A DNA stretch of 24,298 nt from an uncultured Clostridium sp. (lineage in GTDB: Bacteria > Bacillota > Clostridia > Peptostreptococcales > Peptostreptococcaceae), in NCBI GenBank assembly GCA_900539645.1, contig UQCY01000016.1:1-24298 (forward strand), in the 5' to 3' direction. Shown piece by piece: positions 1 to 5,258 of the stretch. The notes below the pieces were generated by a model that had not been told where the DNA came from, searched no databases, and worked only from the letters and a program-made list of their open reading frames with translations. Within the stretch, counting starts at the first letter, position 1. Every line of letters starts with the position of its first letter. The position numbers were made by a program, and so were the translations under genes.

Positions 1-55
1 GATAAGTCCCGCAGGATTTTAAGTCCTGTGCGTCTGCCAGTTCCGCCACTTCGGC
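1..55 (-). tRNA. tRNA-Leu (UAA anticodon), 3' part cut off by the window edge
   Basis: Read on the minus strand, the gene begins GCCGAAG (acceptor stem) at position 55. It continues through a leucine-type D arm (GGCGGAACTGGCAGACGC) and an anticodon stem CAGGA/TCCTG around the loop CTTAAAA. The anticodon is TAA at 19-21. The long variable arm begins at CGGGACTTATC and the sequence then stops at the window edge, so the variable arm end, T arm and 3' acceptor strand are missing. It lies 8 nt downstream of the 5S gene and is probably co-transcribed with it. Confidence 0.93.
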
Positions 56-63
56 ACATATAC

Positions 64-177
<114 letters not shown>

Positions 178-221
178 ATATTTTTCAGTTGTTACAACGA
201 CTTATCGCCGTTGCAAGTATT

Positions 222-250
222 ATATTACCATCTTCTCTATTAATCGTCAA
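222..250 (-). promoter_or_regulatory. rRNA-type promoter for the 5S-tRNA operon
   Basis: On the minus strand the -35 element TTGACG (245-250) and the -10 element TAATAT (222-227) are separated by exactly 17 bp. An A/T-tract region at about 251-290 resembles an UP element. Transcription would start near 214, about 37 nt before the 5S gene. The short leader contains the complementary pair CAACG/CGTTG. Confidence 0.8.
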
Positions 251-329
251 TACTTTTTTAAAACTTTTTTCAAATTTTTTAAAAGCTTATTTTACGATAA
301 TCTCGAACTGATGAAATATATTCTATAAT

Positions 330-368
330 AAAAAAGGACCAATGTAAAGTATTAATTTTAATTGGTCC
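330..368 (-). terminator. Rho-independent terminator of the CMD-family gene
   Basis: A perfect 8-bp stem, GGACCAAT (336-343) with ATTGGTCC (361-368), has a 17-nt loop. On the minus strand it is followed by a run of T (complement of the A tract at 330-335). It lies about 40 bp past the stop codon of the gene at 406-756 and insulates that gene from the 5S promoter. Confidence 0.85.
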
Positions 369-405
369 ATATTTTTATATAATAAATCTATTAATCATTT
401 TAAAA

Positions 406-756
406 TTATTTATAATCTTTTTCAAATTCATTAACAGCATCCATTAATGTAGTTGCCACATATGCTGAAGCAGGTCCTCCACCAAATGCTATAGCTACAC
501 CAGCTGCTTCTAATATTTCTTCTTTTGTACAACCAGCTTTAAATGCATTATTTACATGTCCTACTATACAGTATTCGCATCTACTGAAAGCTGCTATACC
601 TACTGCTATAAGTTCTTTAGTTTTTAAATCTACAGCTCCATCTGATAAAACTGCTCCTGCAAACTGTCCAAATCCCTGTGCTATCTCTGGTTTATTTGCA
701 GCGAAATCTGCCATACCTTTTGCTGTTGCTTCTGCCATTGCTCTTACATCTTTCAT
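406..756 (-). CDS. Carboxymuconolactone decarboxylase / AhpD-family protein
   Basis: This 116-residue protein is a single CMD-like helical domain. It carries the AhpD-type redox motif E-X11-C-X2-C-X3-H exactly, as Glu48, Cys60, Cys63 and His67, with an additional Cys76. Proteins with this motif are usually small disulfide-active peroxidases or reductases, or less often true decarboxylases. Inference: an antioxidant role fits an anaerobe better than aromatic degradation, but the substrate cannot be read from sequence. The ATG start has a good ribosome site (AGGGGG, about 8 nt upstream). The gene stands alone, with its own promoter at 848-876, a possible operator at 822-839 and a terminator at 330-368, and follows the sigB operon on the same strand. 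Confidence 0.85.
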   Translation of the reverse strand: MKDVRAMAEATAKGMADFAANKPEIAQGFGQFAGAVLSDGAVDLKTKELIAVGIAAFSRCEYCIVGHVNNAFKAGCTKEEILEAAGVAIAFGGGPASAYVATTLMDAVNEFEKDYK

Positions 757-821
757 AGTTAGAACCCCCTAAAAATTATAATCTCTATCTATGAAATTAC
801 CACTTGAAAACCTTATTTTCA

Positions 822-839
822 ATACTTTAACCAAAGTAT
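822..839. promoter_or_regulatory. Candidate operator (inverted repeat) of the CMD-family gene
   Basis: ATACTTT and AAAGTAT form a perfect 7-bp inverted repeat around AACC. The dyad sits just downstream of the predicted -10 box (848-853), at about +2 to +19 of the transcript, where a bound repressor would block initiation. The TACT...AGTA outline loosely resembles sites of redox-sensing MarR/HxlR-type regulators; that assignment is inference. Confidence 0.45.
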
Positions 840-847
840 AGTTTTAA

Positions 848-876
848 ATTATAATACTTCTTTCATATATAGACAA
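848..876 (-). promoter_or_regulatory. Promoter of the CMD-family gene
   Basis: On the minus strand TTGTCT (871-876) and a perfect TATAAT (848-853) are separated by 17 bp, a vegetative sigma-A type arrangement. The predicted start is near 841, which leaves a leader of about 85 nt. Confidence 0.75.
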
Positions 877-911
877 AAACTTTTATTCTTTTATTAAATT
901 AATATTTGAAC

Positions 912-949
912 AAAAAAATAAAAAGTGCTACTCAAAAATTGAATAGCAC
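912..949 (-). terminator. Rho-independent terminator after sigB
   Basis: On the minus strand GTGCTATTC pairs with GAGTAGCAC (one T-G wobble) across the loop AATTTTT, and a T-rich tract follows (complement of 912-924). The hairpin starts 12 bp past the sigB stop codon and closes the five-gene operon. Confidence 0.88.
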
Positions 950-960
950 ATGCAAAATTT

Positions 961-1728
961 CTATATTTTTTCGTATTCTTTTCTTAATTTTTCTACTACC
1001 TTTTTTTCTAATCTCGATACTGTCATCTGTGAGATATTAAGTTCTGTTGCTATAACAGACTGAGTCTTATTATGGAGGAACCTATCTTCTAAAATCTTAA
1101 CCTCTAACTCATTTAAATTCTGCATAAATCTATTGAGAAAATCTTTTTGCTCTATATTGCCAAAATCTTTTTCTTCAACGCCAACTCTATCAGAAAGAGT
1201 AAAATCGTCTTCAGAATCATCTCCACCTGAAGCATCAAGTGATACAGGCTGATAACTATATGAAGCCTCCATAGCCTCAAGAACATCTTCTTCTCTGCAT
1301 CCTATATACTCAGCTATATCCTTAACTGAAGGATGTCTTTTCTTTTCCTGCTCGATTGCTATCTTAGCATTACTTATTTTCTTACTAAGCTCTTGAATTC
1401 TTCTAGGAACTCTCATAGTCCATACTTTATCTCTAAAATACTTTTTAATCTCCCCTATAATAGTCGGAGTTGCAAAACTAGAAAATTCAAATCCCTTGCT
1501 AATATCGTATCTATCTATTGCATAAATAAGCGCTAAAGAAGCTACCTGATAGATATCTTCGTAATCTACACCCTTATTTATATATTTTTTAGCAAGTATT
1601 CTAGCTAGATAAAGATGTCTTTCTATAAGAATATTTCTTATATCGATATCCTTGTTATCGCTGTACAGTCTAAAAAGCTCTTTTGTATCCATGTCCAGGT
1701 AGTTTGCAGCTCCTGCTACACTTTTCAT
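961..1728 (-). CDS. sigB: RNA polymerase sigma factor SigB (general stress)
   Basis: This 255-residue protein is a group 3 sigma-70 factor of the SigB/SigF/SigG type. Region 2 spans about residues 30-105, with the core-binding helix around DYEDIYQVASLALIYAIDRY and the -10 recognition part FSSFATPTIIGEIKKYFRD. Region 3 spans about 113-175. Region 4 spans about 200-252, with the helix-turn-helix TQSVIATELNISQMTVSRLE. It directs polymerase to stress promoters and should be held inactive by RsbW. The start codon overlaps the rsbW stop by one base (TAATG), implying translational coupling, with AGGAG inside rsbW as ribosome site. Assignment to SigB rather than a sporulation sigma rests on the rsbV-rsbW partners and the position in the operon; no spoIIA-type genes are present. 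Confidence 0.93.
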   Translation of the reverse strand: MKSVAGAANYLDMDTKELFRLYSDNKDIDIRNILIERHLYLARILAKKYINKGVDYEDIYQVASLALIYAIDRYDISKGFEFSSFATPTIIGEIKKYFRDKVWTMRVPRRIQELSKKISNAKIAIEQEKKRHPSVKDIAEYIGCREEDVLEAMEASYSYQPVSLDASGGDDSEDDFTLSDRVGVEEKDFGNIEQKDFLNRFMQNLNELEVKILEDRFLHNKTQSVIATELNISQMTVSRLEKKVVEKLRKEYEKI

Positions 1729-2135
1729 TAAATATCAGCTCCTAAATATTTAGTCATTCTAATAACTGTACCTTCATTTTCTATTGATTCTATACTTACC
1801 TCGTCCATTAATGTCTTTATAATAAATAAACCTAAACCACTTTCCTTAGGCATATCTAAATCAGGCTCTTTTATAGCCTCAACATCACAACCTCTTCCGT
1901 TGTCTTTTATCTCTATACAAATTCCAGATTCAAACATCTTAAATGTTATAAAAAACTTATCATCGTCACTGTGCTTTATAGCATTAGTACATGCCTCAGA
2001 AACAGCAACCTTCATATCTTCTATATCATCTATAGAAAAACCAATTTTATTGGCAATGCCTGAAGTAGTAAGCCTTATAATGCTTACATATTCTGGATTC
2101 GAACTTATCTCCATTTTTATAGTTTCATAAGTCAA
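1728..2135 (-). CDS. rsbW: Anti-sigma factor / serine kinase RsbW
   Basis: This 135-residue protein has a single GHKL (HATPase_c) fold. The N box is EACTNAIKH (residues 47-55), the G1 box DNGRG (78-82) and the G2 box ESGLGLF (98-104). It binds SigB to block it and phosphorylates RsbV; the choice between partners sets the stress response. The start is a TTG (complement of 2133-2135) with GGAGGG about 7 nt upstream; the first ATG is seven codons further in and lacks a comparable ribosome site. The gene lies 3 bp after rsbV and overlaps sigB by one base, so the three switch proteins are made from one tightly coupled message. Confidence 0.93.
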   Translation of the reverse strand: MTYETIKMEISSNPEYVSIIRLTTSGIANKIGFSIDDIEDMKVAVSEACTNAIKHSDDDKFFITFKMFESGICIEIKDNGRGCDVEAIKEPDLDMPKESGLGLFIIKTLMDEVSIESIENEGTVIRMTKYLGADI

Positions 2136-2138
2136 TTT

Positions 2139-2456
2139 TTATCCCTCCATGTTAAATATTTTATCAAGCCCCGTAATTTCTAATATCTTTCTTACGTTAC
2201 TTTTAGGATTACTAAGGTATATACCCTTACCATTGACTTTCAATCTTTTTAGCACGCCTACCATTACTCCTAGACCAGTTGAATCAATATACTCTAATTT
2301 ATCTAAGTCTATTTTTATATTTTGAGAATTTTCATCGACAAGATCATTAAGAGATTTTTTAAATACCTCTGCACTAGAAACATCAAGTTCTCCAATAAGA
2401 GCAACATTCCACACATTCTCTTCTAAATTAAAAGATGATTCTATTTTTATCGACAT
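2139..2456 (-). CDS. rsbV: Anti-anti-sigma factor RsbV (STAS domain)
   Basis: This 105-residue protein is one STAS domain. The phosphorylatable serine is Ser59 in YIDSTGLGVM. The unphosphorylated form sequesters RsbW and frees SigB; RsbW-dependent phosphorylation switches it off. The ATG start has a strong GGAGG site about 7 nt upstream. No RsbV-P phosphatase (RsbU, RsbP or similar) is encoded nearby, so the input to the switch must come from elsewhere in the genome. A 50-bp gap separates it from the upstream ytxG-like gene, whereas the other junctions in the operon are 0-3 bp. Confidence 0.93.
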   Translation of the reverse strand: MSIKIESSFNLEENVWNVALIGELDVSSAEVFKKSLNDLVDENSQNIKIDLDKLEYIDSTGLGVMVGVLKRLKVNGKGIYLSNPKSNVRKILEITGLDKIFNMEG

Positions 2457-2506
2457 ATCACACCTCCAAATTAAAATTATATCCCTTTAAAAATATATTT
2501 AATTTT

Positions 2507-2815
2507 TTATTTATCTTTTTTCTTTTTATTTTTTCTTTTTTTCTTTATAAATCCAAATATATTTATATAACTTCCTATACTAGTAACAGTCTCAACTAAA
2601 CTGTCTACACTATCTGTTATAGATGCAACATTTTTTACAATTGTATTTATATCTTTTTCATTTTCATCGACTATTCTTGTCGCTCTACTAACAAGTCCAT
2701 TTGCATTATCTATAGTTTTAGATGCACTGTTTAAAGTCTTTGCTAAATACACAGCAATTATAACCGCAGAAACACCTAGTAAAACTCCACATACCTGCCA
2801 TCCAATTGCATTCAT
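2507..2815 (-). CDS. YtxG-like DUF948 membrane protein
   Basis: This 102-residue protein begins with one hydrophobic membrane segment (about residues 5-25, GWQVCGVLLGVSAVIIAVYL). An amphipathic, probably coiled-coil region follows (about 30-85, with repeated heptad-like N/I/V/D patterns). It ends in a very basic tail, FIKKKRKNKKKKDK. This matches the DUF948 family, whose Bacillus subtilis member YtxG belongs to a SigB-dependent stress operon with YtxH. The function is unknown. It starts one base after the ytxH-like stop codon, so the two are probably translated together. The basic tail contrasts with the acidic tail of the partner. Confidence 0.8.
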   Translation of the reverse strand: MNAIGWQVCGVLLGVSAVIIAVYLAKTLNSASKTIDNANGLVSRATRIVDENEKDINTIVKNVASITDSVDSLVETVTSIGSYINIFGFIKKKRKNKKKKDK

Positions 2816-2816
2816 A

Positions 2817-3161
2817 TTAAAGCTCCTCTTCTTCTTTATCTGTATCTAAAACGATATCGTCATCCATATCGTCTTCAACTTCTTTAAATGTTCTACTTAT
2901 CACTATATCTTCATCATCTAAATCCACGTCTTCATATCCATCTTCATCTACTTCAAATAAAGTTTCTGAAAAAGTACTCAATCTATTCTTCACAGAATCG
3001 AAAGTGTTCTTAACTGTTTCTTCTGGATTTTCTTTTATATCTTCAAATTTTTCTTTTGCGTCCTTTCTAAGCTCAGATCCTTTTTTAGGCGCTAAAAATA
3101 GTCCTGCTACAAAACCTACTATAGCACCAAATATCATTAATCCACCTTTTTTGCCGCTCAT
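2817..3161 (-). CDS. YtxH-like general stress protein
   Basis: This 114-residue protein has an N-terminal glycine-rich hydrophobic segment (about residues 6-25, GGLMIFGAIVGFVAGLFLAP) followed by KKGSELRKDAK. This is the hallmark of YtxH-family proteins, which join one membrane-associated helix to an apolipoprotein-like amphipathic stretch. The C-terminal 45 residues are strongly acidic (DEDGYEDVDLDDED and EDDMDDDIV, ending KEEEEL). It is the first gene of the sigB operon. Its role is unknown; in Bacillus the family is a SigB-controlled stress protein. The ATG has GAGGAG about 11 nt upstream. Confidence 0.82.
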   Translation of the reverse strand: MSGKKGGLMIFGAIVGFVAGLFLAPKKGSELRKDAKEKFEDIKENPEETVKNTFDSVKNRLSTFSETLFEVDEDGYEDVDLDDEDIVISRTFKEVEDDMDDDIVLDTDKEEEEL

Positions 3162-3221
3162 TGAAAATCAGCTCCTCTCTTTTTTGTATACGATTATTAT
3201 AACATATAAAGCTATAACTTC

Positions 3222-3251
3222 ATTATAAAAAACTACTTCTATCGTTAACAA
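3222..3251 (-). promoter_or_regulatory. Candidate promoter of the ytxH-ytxG-rsbV-rsbW-sigB operon
   Basis: On the minus strand TTGTTA (3246-3251) and TATAAT (3222-3227) are separated by 18 bp. A second TATAAT at 3196-3201 lacks a good -35. I see no clear SigB-type pair (GTTT...GGGTAT) here, so autoregulation by SigB is not evident from sequence. Confidence 0.5.
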
Positions 3252-3302
3252 AAAATACTTTTATTCTACACTTTTAAAATCTGATTATTATTTAATCTCA
3301 TA

Positions 3303-3333
3303 ATAAAAGGAGACTCCCACTAAAGGAACCTCC
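3303..3333 (-). terminator. Terminator of the double-cubane reductase / DUF3343 pair
   Basis: On the minus strand GGAGGTTCC (complement of 3325-3333) pairs with GGAGTCTCC (complement of 3309-3317), with two G-T wobbles and a 7-nt loop. TTTTATTA follows. It lies 27 bp after the DUF3343 stop codon. Confidence 0.75.
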
Positions 3334-3359
3334 TCTTTATAAACACTACTATTTTGAAC

Positions 3360-3614
3360 TTAACAGTATCTATCCCTAGATGCGTTAAAGTCCTTTTCAA
3401 TCCAGTCAATTTCCAAAATCTCTATTTTCTTTTCTTCTGCAATCTGTCTTATACTCTCAATATCTTCTTCTTCAATCATTAAAGAAATACCGCAGCATTT
3501 GCTAAGTTTTCTAGGCGTCGGAGCTATGACTGCTTTTATTTTTGCATTATTTAGTTCTTTTTTTAACCTCATACCATTTTCATGGTTGTTAAAAAGCACA
3601 TAATACTGTTTCAT
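3360..3614 (-). CDS. DUF3343 (putative Se/S carrier-like) small protein
   Basis: This 84-residue protein matches the DUF3343 family, which is annotated as putative Se/S carrier-like without firm proof. It opens with a beta strand (YYVLFNN), has the core I-A-P-T-P-R-K-L-S-K-C-C-G around residues 30-42, and ends in Cys84. The Cys40-Cys41 pair followed by Gly, and the terminal cysteine, are the likely reactive groups. It lies 75 bp downstream of the double-cubane reductase gene on the same strand and before a shared terminator, so the two are probably co-expressed. Inference: it may deliver sulfur or handle thiols for the Fe-S partner. The ATG has AAAGGAA about 11 nt upstream, a modest ribosome site. 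Confidence 0.75.
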   Translation of the reverse strand: MKQYYVLFNNHENGMRLKKELNNAKIKAVIAPTPRKLSKCCGISLMIEEEDIESIRQIAEEKKIEILEIDWIEKDFNASRDRYC

Positions 3615-3689
3615 TTACATCATTTCCTTTGCTCTACAAAGAACATCTCGTTCCTTTTGATAATATACTATTATTCTATCAATAATATA

Positions 3690-4964
3690 TTATTTTTCAA
3701 GCATTTCTATAAATGCACTTACTCTTGTTCTCATCTGCTGAGCATCACTATCTGTGTAGTCAGTTTCTATTCCAAGAACTGGTATACCTGCTTTTTTAAG
3801 TTCTCTTTCTACTAGGAATCCTTCAACATCGTAAGTACTGCAGAATTTTAAGTTAACATCTATAACACCGTCAACATTGTATTCTTTAGCATATCTTATT
3901 ATATCGTCTATTCTAGCTCTGTTTGGAGTGAAGCATGCACAGTTTATACTCATATATCTATTAGCAAGAGCATCTATCTGTCCATCTAAATCTGTCTGAG
4001 TTTCGTCTACTAAGTTTTCGAAATATCTAGCACCAGTACACATTTCTTCACATACAACTGCTCCACCGCTAGTTTCTATTATGTTGTGTATTTTCCAGTT
4101 TGGTATAGCTAAAGGAGTACCAGTTAGAAGTATTCTCTTAGTTCCTTCTGGGAATACACTTACACCTTCTTCTACTCTCTTTTCTAATTCGTCGCAAAGT
4201 TTGTTAGTCATCTGAGTAAAACGAGTTGGATCATCGTAGAATGCTATCTGAGATATTAATAATACGTCTTTACCACTTATTGGTAATTTTTCATTTTTTC
4301 TTAATTCATATAGACGTTTAAGAGCTCTTCTCTTATCGTTTATAAGTTTTATGCTTTCTCCTAAGCTTTCTGCTGTTACTTCATTTCCAGTTACTTCCTC
4401 AACAACTTTTTTGAAGTCTTTTATTTCTTCAGCCCAAGCTTTTATATCTTTTTCTCTCTTCATCTGAGGTAAATCCATTACATGAACAGGGACATCTTCA
4501 GCTAATATTTCCCATGCTTTTTTCTTTCCATCACAAGTAGTTTCTCCAACGTACATATCTGCTATACGGAAGAATGGACATGTTCTATCTAATCTAGCAC
4601 CTACTGATGCTTTTATTAATGGACATGTATTAGATGGAAGAACTTTTTCTCCACCTGGTACCCAGAACTGAGAACCACCGCAAAGACCTGTAGCTATTGC
4701 TTTAGCTGCAAATACTATTTCATCTGGAACATAAACGCAGAAAGTACCGAATACTTTTCCACCATTTTTCTGATGTTCAACTAGTTCTGCTGGTCTAACA
4801 CCATGTATTTCAGACACTACGAAATCATAGTAATCCATTGATTCTGGACGGTTTTCCTGAGATAAATAAACATCTCCAAAAGCCTGAGGTAATACTTCAC
4901 ATAATTGGTCATGAGTTTCAAGATCCATACCTAGATCTTCCCACATTTTATGATAATCTGCCAT
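3690..4964 (-). CDS. Double-cubane-cluster anaerobic reductase (2-hydroxyacyl-CoA dehydratase family, YjiM-like)
   Basis: This protein of 424 residues belongs to the HgdB/FldB-BcrB family and is most like the YjiM/double-cubane cluster proteins. Recognisable blocks are KVFGTFCVYVPDEIVFAAKA, NTCPLIKAS (Cys114), RTCPFFRIADMYVGETTCDG (Cys129, Cys144), and in the second half TGTPLAIPNWK, GGAVVCEEMCTG (Cys305, Cys309), INCACFTPNR (Cys342, Cys344) and LKFCSTYDVEG (Cys375). Studied double-cubane proteins carry an [8Fe-9S] centre and perform ATP-dependent low-potential reductions after electron transfer from a separate ATPase activase. No such activase lies in this window. I chose the ATG at 4962-4964 because AAGGGGG lies about 10 nt before it; an ATG 8 codons upstream overlaps that area and is less likely. 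The natural substrate is not known. Confidence 0.87.
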   Translation of the reverse strand: MADYHKMWEDLGMDLETHDQLCEVLPQAFGDVYLSQENRPESMDYYDFVVSEIHGVRPAELVEHQKNGGKVFGTFCVYVPDEIVFAAKAIATGLCGGSQFWVPGGEKVLPSNTCPLIKASVGARLDRTCPFFRIADMYVGETTCDGKKKAWEILAEDVPVHVMDLPQMKREKDIKAWAEEIKDFKKVVEEVTGNEVTAESLGESIKLINDKRRALKRLYELRKNEKLPISGKDVLLISQIAFYDDPTRFTQMTNKLCDELEKRVEEGVSVFPEGTKRILLTGTPLAIPNWKIHNIIETSGGAVVCEEMCTGARYFENLVDETQTDLDGQIDALANRYMSINCACFTPNRARIDDIIRYAKEYNVDGVIDVNLKFCSTYDVEGFLVERELKKAGIPVLGIETDYTDSDAQQMRTRVSAFIEMLEK

Positions 4965-5039
4965 TTCAAAAATCCCCCTTAAAAACATAATTCTTTAGAT
5001 ATTTACTAACTAAATCTATTCAAAATATCTGACATTTTT

Positions 5040-5069
5040 AATTTAACACATTTCCTTTATGATTTTCAA
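5040..5069 (-). promoter_or_regulatory. Candidate promoter of the double-cubane reductase gene
   Basis: On the minus strand TTGAAA (5064-5069) and TAAATT (5040-5045) have an 18-bp spacer. The -10 is two bases from consensus. An alternative, TTGAAT plus TATCTA nearer the gene, is weaker. The divergent 294-bp region shared with pepX also contains AGACT/AGTCT (5139-5153) and GGTATA/TATACC (5100-5138) dyads. Confidence 0.4.
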
Positions 5070-5164
5070 TTGAAGTCGTTGAAAACACTATTGTTTATCG
5101 GTATATCTATTTATAATGATATAGATTAATCCTATACCAGACTTTTATAGTCTATTTTGATGTG

Positions 5165-5193
5165 TTGACTAATTTTTCGATAATATCTATACT
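5165..5193 (+). promoter_or_regulatory. Promoter of pepX
   Basis: TTGACT (5165-5170) and TATACT (5188-5193) are separated by exactly 17 bp, each one base from consensus. The predicted start is near 5200, which gives a 5' leader of about 59 nt that begins with the hairpin at 5199-5232. Confidence 0.8.
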
Positions 5194-5197
5194 ATTT

Positions 5198-5232
5198 TTG
5201 TAAACGTTTTATTGTTGAATAAAATGTTTATA
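5198..5232 (+). promoter_or_regulatory. Dyad / 5'-end hairpin and cre-like site at the pepX start point
   Basis: TAAACGTTTTATT (5201-5213) and AATAAAATGTTTA (5218-5230) are complementary except for one G-U, around a 4-nt loop GTTG. The pairing extends to T199-A232 and G200-U231. The left arm also contains TTGTAAACGTTTTATT (5198-5213), which matches the CcpA catabolite-response consensus in its left half and centre (AANCG) but not at its right end. The element may be an operator, an mRNA-stabilising 5' hairpin, or both. Confidence 0.5.
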
Positions 5233-5258
5233 CTTATAGTCAAAGGGGGAGAAAAGTT

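Noticed and set aside
2476..2481. GGGATATAAT before rsbV, a possible internal SigB or sigma-A promoter
   Set aside because: No matching -35 of either type lies at a suitable distance; the GGGATA resemblance to a SigB -10 is too weak in A/T-rich DNA.
3690..4964. Subunit of a 2-hydroxyisocaproyl-CoA or phenyllactyl-CoA dehydratase
   Set aside because: The second subunit, CoA-transferase and activase are absent, and the motif set (ETTCDGKK, GTFCVYVPDE) fits double-cubane proteins better.
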